DNA of 64,000 nt from assembly GCA_963812795.1 (NCBI GenBank), contig CAWEWG010000017.1, positions 310,001-374,000 on the forward strand, in the 5' to 3' direction. This DNA comes from Hyphomicrobium_A sp963812795. Its GTDB lineage: Bacteria > Pseudomonadota > Alphaproteobacteria > Rhizobiales > Hyphomicrobiaceae. Position numbers and translations under genes: made by a program. Shown in pieces: positions 54,225 through 63,982 of the stretch (within the stretch, counting starts at the first letter, position 1; each line of letters starts with the position of its first letter). Below the pieces are notes generated by a model. The model worked only from the letters and a program-made list of their open reading frames with translations, did not search any database and was not told the DNA's origin.

Positions 54225-54734
54225 TCACTGCACCATCAGGCGGGTGCCGTCGGTGCCCATGGCCTCGCCGGCCTTCAGGTCGCCGCAGGATTTGCCCAGG
54301 AACTTGCCCTGCTGCTCGATCATCCGCTTGACGGAGACCGACTGCGAATCCTGGATGCCCGACGTCGTCGAATTGATCGTCACGTCGAACGCGGTTTGAA
54401 AGTCGCCCTTCATTTCGGTGCGGCTCTCGACATCGCGCCCGTTCATGTTGCACGTCGATTCGACGACGACCGTGCCGCCCTCCTTCTTCACGTCGTACTT
54501 GGCGCAGCTCTTCTTGTGCTCGGCATCGCTGGCCAGCGCCGTGTTGCGCTCCATCTCGGCATCGATGCAGATCGTCAGCGTCTGCTCGTGCTTCTTGCCA
54601 CCTTCGTCCATGGTCGTTTTTTGCTCCCAGCGGCCGGCCTTGCGCAGGGGCAGGTCGGTATCGGCCGCATAGGCCGCAGCCGGCTGCAAGGCTGCGCAAG
54701 CGGCCGCGAGAAGGATCGCCGTCGTCAACTTCAT
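54225..54734 (-). CDS. DUF3617 domain-containing secreted protein
   Basis: A 169-residue protein with signal peptide (TAILLAAACAALQPAAAYA). The domain pattern is LPLRKAGRWEQKTTMDEGG, then TICIDAEMERN, KKSCAKYDVKKEGG and ESTCNMNGRDVESR, with conserved cysteines typical of DUF3617. It is probably periplasmic; function unknown. It is convergent with the xoxF-cluster propeller gene and may not be part of methanol metabolism. Confidence 0.87.
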   Translation of the reverse strand: MKLTTAILLAAACAALQPAAAYAADTDLPLRKAGRWEQKTTMDEGGKKHEQTLTICIDAEMERNTALASDAEHKKSCAKYDVKKEGGTVVVESTCNMNGRDVESRTEMKGDFQTAFDVTINSTTSGIQDSQSVSVKRMIEQQGKFLGKSCGDLKAGEAMGTDGTRLMVQ

Positions 54735-55050
54735 CGTTTCGTCCCCACGTTACTGTGTAACACCCATATTCGATGCTAGGGAACGGATGGCAAGCGTGGT
54801 GCGGGGCGGTGGCACGCACTCACGCGATGTTGAAGCGCCACCGCGTGCGTCGTTCGGCGCGAGACAACATCGCGGGAAAATAAACTCACCTTAATCGGGA
54901 AAAACGCCCGGCCCTGATTGGCGTCCGTGCACTTGGTCGCTAAGGTTGCGCGCCTTCCCGACAGAGCTGGTTTGACGGCGGCTCCGCCACCGCCTATCGC
55001 GCTGTCCACTCGCCTTGTTCGCATTTGCCCCCGAAGCAAGAGGACGCTCC
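54735..55050. other. Intergenic region between DUF3617 and gmd genes
   Basis: About 316 bases, divergent promoter region. A forward in-frame extension of gmd to an ATG at 55015 is possible. I see no RNA, repeat or clear promoter. Confidence 0.5.
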
Positions 55051-56124
55051 GTGCAGCCGAAGATCGCACTCATCACCGGTATCACCGGACAGGACGGCGC
55101 GCACCTAGCGCAGCTACTGCTCGACAAGGGCTACATCGTACACGGCGTAAAGCGCCGCTCTTCATCGTTCAATACGGCGCGCGTCGACGATCTCTATGTC
55201 GATCCGCACGAGCACGACACGCGCTTCTTCATGCACTATGGCGACATGACGGACGCGACGAACCTCATCCGTCTCGTGCAGGAGCACCAGCCGGACGAGA
55301 TCTACAACCTGGCGGCCCAGAGCCACGTGCAGGTGAGCTTCGAAACGCCGGAGTACACCGCCAACGCCGACGCACTCGGCACCCTGCGCCTCTTGGAGGC
55401 GATCCGCATTCTCGGCATCAAGGACAAGGTGCGTTTTTACCAGGCCTCGACATCGGAGCTGTACGGCAAGGTGCAGGAGGTGCCACAGAGCGAGACGACG
55501 CCGTTCTATCCGCGCTCGCCCTACGGCGCCGCCAAGCTCTATGCCTACTGGATCACGGTGAACTATCGCGAGGCCTACGGCATGCATGCCTCGAACGGCA
55601 TCCTGTTCAATCACGAAGGTCCGATGCGCGGCGAGACGTTTGTCACGCGCAAGATCACGCGTGCCGTTGCGGCGATCGAGAAGGGCCTGCAGGATCGGCT
55701 CTACCTGGGCAACCTCTCGGCGCAGCGCGACTGGGGCCACGCGCGCGATTTCGTCGTCGGCATGTGGCTGATGCTGCAGCAGCCCGAGCCCGACGATTAC
55801 GTGCTGGCGACGGGCGAAATGCGCTCGGTGCGCGAATTCGTCGAGCGCGCGTTCGCCTGCGTCGGCCGTCGCATCACCTGGCGCGGCGAGGGTGCGGACG
55901 AGGTCGGCGTCGACGAGAAGTCCGGCAAGGCGGTCGTGCACGTCGACCCGAACTACTTCCGTCCGACCGAGGTCGAGCAGTTGCTTGGCAATCCTGCGAA
56001 AGCGAAAGCGAAGCTCGGTTGGGAAGCGAAGACGACGTTCGACGAGCTCGTCAGCGAGATGGTCGATAGTGATCTGAAAGCCATCGAGCGCGAAGCGTGG
56101 CGCCACGACCGCACAGCGCGGTGA
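55051..56124 (+). CDS. gmd: GDP-mannose 4,6-dehydratase
   Basis: A 357-residue SDR enzyme converting GDP-mannose to GDP-4-keto-6-deoxymannose. The nucleotide-binding GITGQDGAHLAQLLL, the STSELYGK segment with catalytic serine/threonine, and the YGAAKLYA (YxxxK) motif are intact. RRSSSFNTARVD and NFRSGD-like DPNYFRPTEV complete the family pattern. A GTG at 55051 with AAGAGGA nine bases upstream is preferred; an ATG at 55015 would add 12 unconserved residues. It is followed by fcl, the next enzyme, on the same transcript. Confidence 0.95.
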   Translation: MQPKIALITGITGQDGAHLAQLLLDKGYIVHGVKRRSSSFNTARVDDLYVDPHEHDTRFFMHYGDMTDATNLIRLVQEHQPDEIYNLAAQSHVQVSFETPEYTANADALGTLRLLEAIRILGIKDKVRFYQASTSELYGKVQEVPQSETTPFYPRSPYGAAKLYAYWITVNYREAYGMHASNGILFNHEGPMRGETFVTRKITRAVAAIEKGLQDRLYLGNLSAQRDWGHARDFVVGMWLMLQQPEPDDYVLATGEMRSVREFVERAFACVGRRITWRGEGADEVGVDEKSGKAVVHVDPNYFRPTEVEQLLGNPAKAKAKLGWEAKTTFDELVSEMVDSDLKAIEREAWRHDRTAR

Positions 56125-56138
56125 GCGTGGAATCGAAG

Positions 56139-57098
56139 ATGACCGAAACTTCAGAGCGGTCCGGGGACTATAAGCTCGCGGGCAAACGCGTATGGGTCGC
56201 TGGCCACCGCGGCATGGTCGGCGCCGCGCTGGTGCGCCGACTCGCCGAGGAGGGCTGCGAAGTGCTCGTTGCCGAGCGCCGCGACGCCGATCTCTCACGG
56301 CAGTCCGAGGTCGAGCAGTGGATGGCTGCACACAAGCCGCAGGCGGTGTTCGTCGCCGCCGCCAAGGTCGGCGGCATCCTCGCCAACGACACTCGTCCCG
56401 CCGAATTCATCTACGACAACCTGATGATCGAGGCCAACGTCATCGACGCGGCCTACAGGATCGGCGTCGAGAAGCTGCTGTGTCTGGGCTCTTCGTGCAT
56501 CTATCCGAAATTGGCGCCGCAGCCCATCGTCGAGGGAGCGTTGCTTACTGGTCCGCTCGAGCCGACCAACGAGTGGTATGCCCTTGCCAAGATCGCCGGC
56601 ATCAAGCTGTGCCAGGCCTATCGCAAACAGTACGGCTGCGATTTCATCTCTGCCATGCCGACGAACCTCTATGGGCCCGGCGACAACTACGATCTCGCCT
56701 CCGGCCACGTCCTTCCGGCGCTCATCCGCAAGGCGCACGAAGCCAAGCAGCGCGGCGCCGCGTCGATGGTCGTCTGGGGCACGGGCACCCCGCGGCGCGA
56801 GTTCCTGCACGTCGACGACTGCGCCGATGCGCTCGTCCTGCTTATGAAGCGCTACTCCGACGCCGAGCACGTCAACGTCGGCTCAGGCGAGGATCTCACC
56901 ATCGCCGAGCTGGCGCAGGCGGTTTGCGAGGTCGTCGGTTTTACCGGCGGCATCGAGCGCGACTTGTCAAAGCCGGATGGCACCCCCCGCAAGCTGATGA
57001 GCGGGGACAAGTTGCGTGCGATGGGGTGGCGTCCGCGCATCGGACTGCGCGAAGGCCTAGCCGACGCCTACGCATCATTTCTCAAGCAGAACGTGTGA
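56139..57098 (+). CDS. fcl: GDP-L-fucose synthase
   Basis: A 319-residue enzyme that epimerises and reduces the Gmd product to GDP-L-fucose using NADPH. GHRGMVGAALVRRL is the nucleotide-binding motif, then SSCIYPK and the catalytic YALAKIAG (YxxxK). The C-terminal GTGTPRREFLHVDD is typical. Start at 56139 (MTETSE), or GTG at 56121 overlapping the gmd stop; both are in frame. With gmd it supplies fucose or a related 6-deoxy sugar for surface polysaccharide. Confidence 0.96.
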   Translation: MTETSERSGDYKLAGKRVWVAGHRGMVGAALVRRLAEEGCEVLVAERRDADLSRQSEVEQWMAAHKPQAVFVAAAKVGGILANDTRPAEFIYDNLMIEANVIDAAYRIGVEKLLCLGSSCIYPKLAPQPIVEGALLTGPLEPTNEWYALAKIAGIKLCQAYRKQYGCDFISAMPTNLYGPGDNYDLASGHVLPALIRKAHEAKQRGAASMVVWGTGTPRREFLHVDDCADALVLLMKRYSDAEHVNVGSGEDLTIAELAQAVCEVVGFTGGIERDLSKPDGTPRKLMSGDKLRAMGWRPRIGLREGLADAYASFLKQNV

Positions 57099-57268
57099 TG
57101 GACGAGGATCGGCGCAAGCAGGGACCGGCCCACGCCCGCGCGTTGCGGCTGGAGGCGGAGCTGCGCGCCAACCTCAAGAAGCGCAAGGAGCAGGCGAAGG
57201 CGCGTGCGGGCTCGGCGGCGCCGGAGGCTCCGCCCGACGGCAATCCGCCCGAGGAAAGCAGCAAATAG
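57098..57268 (+). CDS. Small charged protein of unknown function
   Basis: A 56-residue protein whose ATG overlaps the fcl stop (TGATG). It is rich in R, K, E and A (EAELRANLKKRKEQAKARAG), predicting one helix followed by a proline/glutamate tail. No signal peptide. Similar short charged proteins are common at the ends of alphaproteobacterial operons. Existence is supported by the tight coupling, composition and strand; the function is unknown. Confidence 0.6.
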   Translation: MDEDRRKQGPAHARALRLEAELRANLKKRKEQAKARAGSAAPEAPPDGNPPEESSK

Positions 57269-57275
57269 CTTGCTC

Positions 57276-57295
57276 GGCCGGTCACTCGACCGGCC
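57276..57295. terminator. Hairpin at the convergent 3' ends before the secreted-protein gene
   Basis: An eight-base stem GGCCGGTC / GACCGGCC around ACTC, which includes the stop of the minus-strand gene at 57282. There is no T-tract; it is a probable convergent end hairpin. Confidence 0.5.
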
Positions 57296-57856
57296 TGATC
57301 GCCACCTTGATCGTCTCTGCCGCCGCACCGCTGATCTGCATGGCGACCGGCGCGGCACCGACCTCGAAGCGCACGCTCTTGCGCAGGCCCGGGCAATTCT
57401 TGGCGCCCGAGTGATCGGCCGATTGGAGCGCGGCGCCGTTCTGCACCAGGTCGATCCAGCCTTCGGCCGACAGCGTCACCTGATAGACGCCCGGCTTCTC
57501 TGGTGCTGCGAAGGCGACCAGCCCTGCAAAGCCGTCGCTGCTTCTTCTTCGCCGGAGGAACGGCGAAGGCGACGACTTTCGCCGGTACGAGCGCCAGCGT
57601 GAATGCCTGCTCCTTGAGCGGGCCGCGCGCTGCGCCGGACGCGGCCTTCTCGAGACCGGCGTCATCGAAGGCGGCCCGCTCCTTGTCGAGCGGCCACTTG
57701 AAGGACTCGCAGCCGCCGGACATGCCGTTCGCGGGCGCGCTCTTGGCGGGTGCGCGATGGTCGAGCGCGTCCTGCGCCAGCGCCGCCGGTCCGCAGCAGG
57801 ACCAGGGCGACGGCGAACGCGACGCCGCGCAACTCAGTCGACCGCAACCATGACAT
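57282..57856 (-). CDS. Secreted protein associated with the TonB/Mop operon (two frame changes)
   Basis: About 190 residues after joining frames. A signal peptide (LRGVAFAVALVLLRTAALA, cleavage at ALAQD) precedes a single domain with GGCESFKWPLDKERAAF near the N-terminus and PGVYQVTLSAEGWIDLV, then NCPGLRKSVRFEV and IKVAIRPVE. Two cysteines could bond. An extra G near 57790 and an extra A in the AAGAAGAAG run near 57541 split it. It overlaps the 3' end of the mop gene by 23 bases. Homologues I recall are sometimes mislabelled homogentisate dioxygenase; nothing here supports that. Role inferred: periplasmic partner of the receptor. Confidence 0.75.
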
Positions 57857-58040
57857 CCGATGACTTGATGACGGCGGACGCCGCCATTCCCTTTTTCAGG
57901 CCGAGGTCGTCGACCAATTCATTGGTGATCGAAGCGGTGACGATTGTGCCACCGACGTCGATGGTGACGTGGGCGGTGGTCTGGCCTTTTACAACGTCGA
58001 CGATCTTGCCTTTGAGAATATTGCGCGCGCTGATCCGCAT
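57834..58040 (-). CDS. Mop/TOBE-domain molybdopterin or molybdate-binding protein (molbindin)
   Basis: A 68-residue single TOBE domain: MRISARNILKGKIVDVVKGQTTAHVTIDVGG, then SITNELVDDLGLKKGM and the C-terminal IKSSDVMVAVD. This is the classic Mop fold, which forms hexamers binding molybdate or tungstate in the cytoplasm and buffering it. It lies 65 bases after the TonB receptor gene on the same strand and overlaps the next gene, so it belongs to the same transcript. Its presence points to molybdenum or tungsten as the metal handled by this locus. Confidence 0.93.
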   Translation of the reverse strand: MRISARNILKGKIVDVVKGQTTAHVTIDVGGTIVTASITNELVDDLGLKKGMAASAVIKSSDVMVAVD

Positions 58041-58105
58041 TGTTCTGGTCCTTCTGGTCTAGCCCGCCCGGACCGGGAGTTTAGCCCGGGCGGAGCTGCC
58101 TGCTA

Positions 58106-60533
58106 TCAGAACTTCGCGCGGGCCGTGGCGTAGAACTGGCGGCCCGGCTCGGGGAAGCCATCGGCCAGCGCGTAGTTCTGGTCGAGCAGGTTGGTGACGC
58201 CGACGGCGGTCGAGAAGTTCTCGGTGAAGTCGTAGTCGGCGCTGGAAGTTGAGCAGCGCGTAAGAGCCGATGTCGATGAAGCTCGGCCGGGCGTTCTGCG
58301 GCGGCCTGGCTCCGGCAGCCGCCGGTGTGTCTGCAGGGCTCCCGTGATGGTCAGCGTCGTCCTGCAGTCCGTGATCAGGACGGTGCGGTCGCTCGAGAGC
58401 TCAAGACTCGGCGTCAATGTCAACTGGGGCAGTCGCCTGCCAGGAGAGGTAGAGGAACGCCTTGTGAGCCGGCGTGCCTTCGGTTTGGTAGGCGGCTACC
58501 GACCGCGACTTGCAGCCAGTCATTTGAGCGGCAGTGCCGAAGGGAGTGAACTCGCGCGAGGCCCTCTGATAGTCGAGTTCGCGCTCGAGGTAGGTGTAGT
58601 TGCCGCCGACGCGCAGCGTGCGCGTGACATCCCAGTCGGCCGAAAACTCGAAGCCGTAGTTCTCGCCGTCGGCGTTGATGCCGATAATCGAAGTGTTGCC
58701 GTTGCGCCGCGAAGAAGACGTTCTGAATGCTGTCTTGAATGTCAGAATAAAAGACGGCACGCCGAGACCTTCACGTCGCCGAATTGTCGCTCGCACCCAG
58801 CTCGTAGTTGGTGGCGCGCTCCGGCGTCGAGGTTCGGATCAACGGCACGGGTGCCGAAGCGGGTGCTGTAGCGGTCGAACAGGGTCGGGAAGCGGGTGCG
58901 GCACGACACGTCTGGCATGGGCGATGCCGGTCCGGCTGTAGTCGAGATGGCGGCCCCCTGCCAGTTCCAGGCGTCGACACTGGGCGTCTCAGGTTGCGAG
59001 CGAAGGATCTGGGTGTTGCGGACTCCGTAAATTCGGCGCGCAAGACTTCATTCATGTCGTAGCTGACGCCGGCAACGAAATCGAGGTTGCGCATCGCGTG
59101 GAACGTGTTCTCGACGGCGAACGACCACGTCTCTTCCCGGCTGGTTTCCGTCGGCGATTTGCCGGCAAAGCCGTCAGACGGGTCGTAGTCCAGGTCCCAT
59201 TCCTTGTGGACGTCCCGGCGGTAGTGGATGACACCCTTCAAGGTATTCATCGGGATGAGCTCGGTGCCCATCTCGACGAAGCCGCCGCACGCTGTCGTCA
59301 TCGTAGACGCTGTTGTCGAAGATGCTCGTATAGGTACGGTTGTTATGGAAGAAGAGATCACTGCCGAAGGTGTTGTAGTAGGCGTTGGTCTTTATGTAGG
59401 AGGCGTCGCCGATCTTGCGTCTTCGACAGCCAGGACAGCGTCGAGGTGTACCAGTCGTCCCATGTCCAGTGGCGCTCGGTGGCACCGAAGAAATAGCCCT
59501 GCACGATCTGACGGTTCACGTGGAACGGCGAGCCTCCTGGTGTTCGCCTGGGTCGTGTAGTTGATGACTGTACTCGTCGGTGGCGTTCGGCGTGATGCCA
59601 ACTTTGGTGTTGATGCGCCAGTCCTCGAAGCCCGAGTGGTCGCGGTTGCCGCCGTTCTCGTAGGGGTAGCCGGGCATATAGCCGGGCGTCGTCGCCGGGC
59701 TCGCTGGCGTGAAGTCACCGGACAGGTCGAAGTGATCCTGGTCGACGATGGTGCCGCTGATCTGCGCGTAGTAGCCCTTCTGGCGCGTGCCGGCGAAGGC
59801 GTAGCTGCTCCACTGCCCCATCGAACCTAGGTCGCCATCGAACACGGCGCCGACGCGGCCCTCGAGCTCGACCTCCTTGGTCGGCTTGCGGCTGAAACGA
59901 GGTTGATGGCGCCGCCGAGGCCGCCCGGGCCGTTGAGCACCGACACGTAGCCCTTCTGCACCTGGACCTCGGAGAGGTCGGCGGTGAGGAAGCGGTTGAA
60001 GTCGAGGCGGTTGTCGGCCGGCAGGTAGATGCGCACGCCGTCCATGTAGAGCGGCACACGGAAGCGATCGAAGCCGCGCACCAGGATGTCGCGCTCGTTG
60101 CGGCTGTGCCGCTCTGCTGCACGGTGACGCCGGGCACGATGCTGAGCGCCTGGTCGAGCGTGTTCTTGTTGAAGGTCCACATCGCCTCGTTGGTGATGGT
60201 GGAACCGCCGATGAGGTCGAGCTGGCCGAGCGTGTAGACGCCGATACCGGCGGTGCCGGTGCCGCCTCCCGGGCCATCTGCCGTCGCTGGCCCTTGCTGG
60301 GGTGCCGTCGTGGCCGGCGCGCTGCCGGCCGAGCCGATGCTCTTTTGCGGCTTCTTCTTGCGCGCGAGGGGCTGCGATGGAGCCTCGACGACGACCGGCG
60401 GCAGCGGCGTCGCCTCTTCGGCGGTGACATCGCCGCCCGAGGTCATGGCGGCGGCATCTTGCGCCATGGCTGGCGCGGACACGACAAGGCTCATCGCGGC
60501 GCAGGTAAGCGCCACGTACGCAAACTTGGACAC
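58106..60533 (-). CDS. TonB-dependent outer-membrane receptor (many frame changes)
   Basis: A receptor of roughly 800 residues that reads in pieces over all three minus-strand frames. It has a signal peptide (GTG start at 60533, VSAPAMAQDA), a proline-rich linker with KKKPQKSIG, and then the plug (TFNKNTLDQALSIVPGVTVQQSG, RNERDILVRGFDRFRVPLYMDG, LSEVQVQKGYVSVLNGPGGLGGAINLVS). Barrel segments follow (KPTKEVELEGRVGAVFDGD, GQWSSYAFAGTRQKGYYAQ), and the C-terminus GRQFYATARAKF ends in phenylalanine as usual. At least eight frame changes, near 60110, 59895, 59570, 59530 and onward. It faces a ModE-like gene and a ModE-box-like palindrome and precedes mop, so molybdate/tungstate or their chelates are the proposed cargo. 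Confidence 0.85.
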
Positions 60534-60564
60534 GGAAACCCCCCGATACGCAGTACAGTTGTCT

Positions 60565-60588
60565 CGTTATATCCAATCAGATACAGCG
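60565..60588. promoter_or_regulatory. ModE-box-like palindrome between the TonB receptor and ModE-like genes
   Basis: CGTTATAT-N8-ATACAGCG. The known ModE operator can be written CGNTATAT-N8-ATATANCG, so both spacing and 13 of the 14 specified positions agree. It lies 32 bases before the receptor start on one side and 89 bases before the regulator start on the other, suited to control both. Confidence 0.7.
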
Positions 60589-60676
60589 CACAACAAAATT
60601 TACGATCGGCGCGTCGCAAATCGTCGCTGGGTGTGGCGCTGATATAGTCGCTGCCGCGCTGCGAAGAGGGATAGCG

Positions 60677-61185
60677 GTGAGCGAGACGGCGAAGAAGACG
60701 AAGCGCAAGGGTGCGCGGCAGGTCGAGAAATCTGCAGCGCATTCATCGCCAAAGCGAAAGCGCAAGGCCGAGCGCGCGTTTCCCTACGTGCGCATCCTCA
60801 TCGGCGAGATGGTGCTGGGTCCCGGCAAGGTCGACTTGCTGGAAGCCATCGGCCGCACCGGATCGATCTCCGCTGCCGGGCGTGAACTCGGCATGTCGTA
60901 CCGGCGCGCCTGGCTTCTGGTCGACGCGCTCAACCACATGTTCCCAATGTGCTCGTCGCCGCGTCGCCAGGCGGATCGCGCGGGGGCGGCGCCAAGCTCA
61001 CCGACTATGGGCGCGGCGTCGCGGCCGCCTACCGGCGCGTCGAGGCGCGCGCGCGCGCGGCCATGCGCGAGGAAATGGCCGCCTTCGATGTGCGCGTCGA
61101 CGACAATAGGACTGAGGCACATCGGGCGGCAGCACTGTCCGCGCGCTCGCCGCGCATCGACCGAATTGCGACCGTGGCCGGTTGA
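60677..61185 (+). CDS. ModE-like winged-helix regulator, DNA-binding domain only (one frame change)
   Basis: About 168 residues. After a basic, lysine/arginine-rich N-terminal tail, the LysR-type HTH of ModE is clear: GKVDLLEAIGRTGSISAAGRELGMSYRRAWLLVDALNHMF, then GGGAKLTDYGRGVAAAYRRVEARA. There is no C-terminal pair of Mop (TOBE) domains, so metal would have to be sensed otherwise, perhaps with the separate Mop protein. The frame changes near 60950 (a missing C in TTCCCAATG). The start is GTG at 60677. It is divergent from the TonB receptor gene across a ModE-box-like site. Confidence 0.87.
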
Positions 61186-61196
61186 GGCGCAACGGC

Positions 61197-62496
61197 TCAG
61201 ATCTTGTGATTGATGGCTCCTATGAAGCCTTCGAGCTTGCGCTGATCGTCGTCAGCCCAGCACTCCTTCACCAGGGCTTTTTCGGGCACGCCGTTCTCCG
61301 TCGCGAGCTTCTTCAATTCGTCCGCGTTGCCGAGCCTTTCGGGAAGGTCGAAATATTTCACTGCCGCCCAGCGGGTCAGCAGCGCGTCCATGGTCGACAG
61401 CTCGAGCGTGCTGGTCGTGAAGAAGCGCAGCTTTTGGCAGCTCTTGAAGAGTTTCTTGCGCCCGTCGGCGGAGTAGATATCGAACAATGCCGGATCGCCG
61501 GCCGCCAAGGCGACCGCGAGCATTTCGTGCACCGTTTGGCTCGCCTTGTCGCAAGACTTCTTGGCCAGCACCTGCTTGGCGCACTCGCGTGTCATCAACC
61601 CGCAACTCATGAGGATGTCGTTGGGTTCCAGCGACTGGATGGTGACCGGCTTGGTGTCGATCAGGAGCGACGCGACCAGCCGCGGATAGATGAAGATCGA
61701 GCCGGACGTGCGGGCGACGAAGCGCGGCATGGAGAACTTGAGCCGTCCGGCGCTGCCGAAACGGCCTCCAGCGTGAACTCGCCGCCGTACTTCTTGAACG
61801 AGTCGCCGGCATTGTTCACTGCCGTCTCGAATTCGGTCGCCACCTTCTCGAAGGCATCGATCTTCCCGGCGGCAATCTGGGTCCAGCTGAAGGCCGTATT
61901 GAAAGTGACGAAAAGCTCCTTCAAGCGCTTCACGAAGGCGAACTCGACCTCTTCGCCTGATTGGGCTGTCACCGTTATCTTGAAGTCCTCGCGATCCTCG
62001 GCCGCACTCGCGCCATCGTAGCGCGACAGGATCATCGACGTGCTTTCGGTCGGCTCGAAGAAGCAGCCGCGCTTCGCGGCACCGCCGCTGTCCTTGTTGT
62101 ATCCAACGAAGACGAGGGGGACCTGCTTGTCCTGAAACAGTCCGTAGGCATCGTTCGTTACCCGGTAGCGGATGCCGACGCTCACCAGCATCGTGCGCAT
62201 GTCCTATGGTGCCGAACAGCTCCTGGAACACGGAAGAGGTAATCGAAGGCCCGACAATTGGCGAAAGTCGGCCTCATCTCGTTCACGACGCGGACTTGGT
62301 AGTAATAGTCGAACTTGCCGGCCTTGCCGTCCTGGGCCGCCATGAGGGCCGTAAAGGAAGCGCCCACGTGGTTGGGCGACTTCCACCCTCCCTCGAGAAC
62401 CTCGACGCCGCTGGCTTTGAGGCCGGCAGGCTGGGCGACACATGCGATGGGAGCACTCAACGCGAGCAATGCCGCGCAGACGGAACGCTGGAACAT
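61197..62496 (-). CDS. Secreted protein of unknown function (three frame changes)
   Basis: About 430 residues. A signal peptide (AALLALSAPIACVA) is followed by SGVEVLEGGWKSPNHVGASF and YYYQVRVVNEMRPTF. The middle holds IRYRVTNDAYGLFQDKQVPLVFVGYNKD and the C-terminal half VTIQSLEPNDILMSCGLMTRECAKQVLAKKSC with several cysteines. Joining is needed near 62225, near 62200 and near 61760. I do not recognise a family. The pattern is a large periplasmic or secreted domain with mixed alpha/beta character. It is convergent with the ModE-like gene, 11 bases apart, and divergent from murA. Confidence 0.7.
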
Positions 62497-62690
62497 TGAA
62501 ACTCCTACAAAAAGAATACAACCTAAAATTGTACATGACTATTAACACAATCGAATTTGCCGGGCAACGCGCATCGGGTTGGGCACATCTCTAAGCGGGG
62601 GTCCAGTGCCACACTTGCTGCCGCTTTCGGGAAGCGCTTAATCATCTGCGGATACATTGCCGGCGAACGCCGGCGCAAGGGGACACCTGC

Positions 62691-63982
62691 ATGGATCGCA
62701 TCAAGATCACCGGCGGCCAGAGGCTCAACGGTACAATTCCGATCTCCGGCGCCAAGAACGCCGCCCTGCCCCTGATGATTGCCAGCCTGCTGACCGCGGA
62801 CAGGCTGACGTTGAAGAACGTCCCCAATCTCGCCGACGTCAATCTGCTCGCCCGCATCCTGCGCAATCACGGCGTCGACCTCGCGGTCGACGGCAAGCGT
62901 CCCGGGCCCGCCCAGCACATCGGCGAGACGTTCCACCTCTCGGCGCGCGACATCGTCGATACGGTGGCGCCCTATGAAATGGTCAGCCGCATGCGGGCCA
63001 GCTTCTGGGTGCTCGGCCCGCTGCTCGCCCGCTGCGGCCAGGCCAAGGTTTCGCTGCCCGGCGGCTGCGCCATCGGCACGCGTCCCGTCGACCTGCATCT
63101 GATGGGTCTCAAGGAGCTCGGCGCCGAGATCGAGATCGAGGCCGGCTACGTGCTCGCCAAGGCCAAGGGGGGTACCTGCGCGGCGGCCGCGTCGTGTTCC
63201 CCAAGGTCTCCGTCGGCGCCACGCATAACGTGCTGCTCGCGTCCGCGTTGGCCCGCGGCGAGACCGTCATCGAGAACGCCGCGCGCGAGCCGGAGATCGG
63301 CGACGTCGCCGAGTGCCTCGTCAAGATGGGCGCCAAGATCGAAGGCATCGGCACGTCGACGTTGCGCATCCAGGGCGCCGACCGCCTCGAAGGCGCGGTA
63401 CATTCGGTGCTCGCCGACCGCATCGAGACCGGCACCTTCGCCATGGCCGTGGCAGCCGTTGGCGGCGACGTTCTGCTCGAGGGCGCGCGCCCCGAGCTGC
63501 TGAAGACAGCGCTCGAACAGCTGGCCAAGACCGGCGTTGAGGTGCAGACGACCAACAGCGGCATTCGCGTAGTGCGCAACGGCCACGGCATCGAGCCGGT
63601 GTCGCTGGAGACGCAGCCGTTCCCCGGCTTCCCCACCGACCTGCAGGCGCAGCTCATGGCGCTGATGACGACGGCAAAGGGCACCAGCGTCATCCGCGAG
63701 ACGATCTTCGAGAACCGCTTCATGCACGTGCAGGAGCTGGCGCGCCTCGGTGCCGACATCACGCTGCACGGCGACACGGCGACCATCAAGGGCGTCAAGG
63801 GCCTCACCGGCGCCCCGGTCATGGCGACCGACCTGCGCGCCTCGGTGTCGCTGGTCATCGCCGGCTTGATGGCTGAGGGCGAGACGATGATCAATCGCGT
63901 CTACCACCTCGACCGCGGCTTCGAGCAGCTCGAGCAAAAGCTGTCGCGCTGCGGCGCGCAGATCGAGCGCCTTACAGGCTAA
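62691..63982 (+). CDS. murA: UDP-N-acetylglucosamine 1-carboxyvinyltransferase MurA (one frame change)
   Basis: The first committed enzyme of peptidoglycan synthesis, transferring enolpyruvate from PEP to UDP-GlcNAc; about 430 residues. The N-terminus is MDRIKITGGQRLNGTIPISGAKNAALPL, the catalytic cysteine is in PGGCAIGTRPVDLH, and the C-terminal half has PFPGFPTDLQAQLMAL and ENRFMHVQELARLGA. The frame changes near 63170 in a GGGGGGTACC tract (two extra bases or one missing), splitting the protein. As MurA is normally essential, this is best read as a sequence error. AAGGGG lies before the ATG. Confidence 0.95.

Noticed and set aside
58106..60533. The TonB receptor as a lanthanide-chelate receptor like LutH, because xoxF is near
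   Set aside because: The direct neighbours are Mop and a ModE-like regulator with a ModE-type site, and gmd-fcl and a convergent gene separate it from the xox cluster. Kept only as an alternative.
45653..63500. Reading the broken xox, TonB and murA genes as real pseudogenes or programmed frameshifts
   Set aside because: The changes are too many, mostly single extra bases at random positions, affect essential genes and lack slippery sites with downstream structures.
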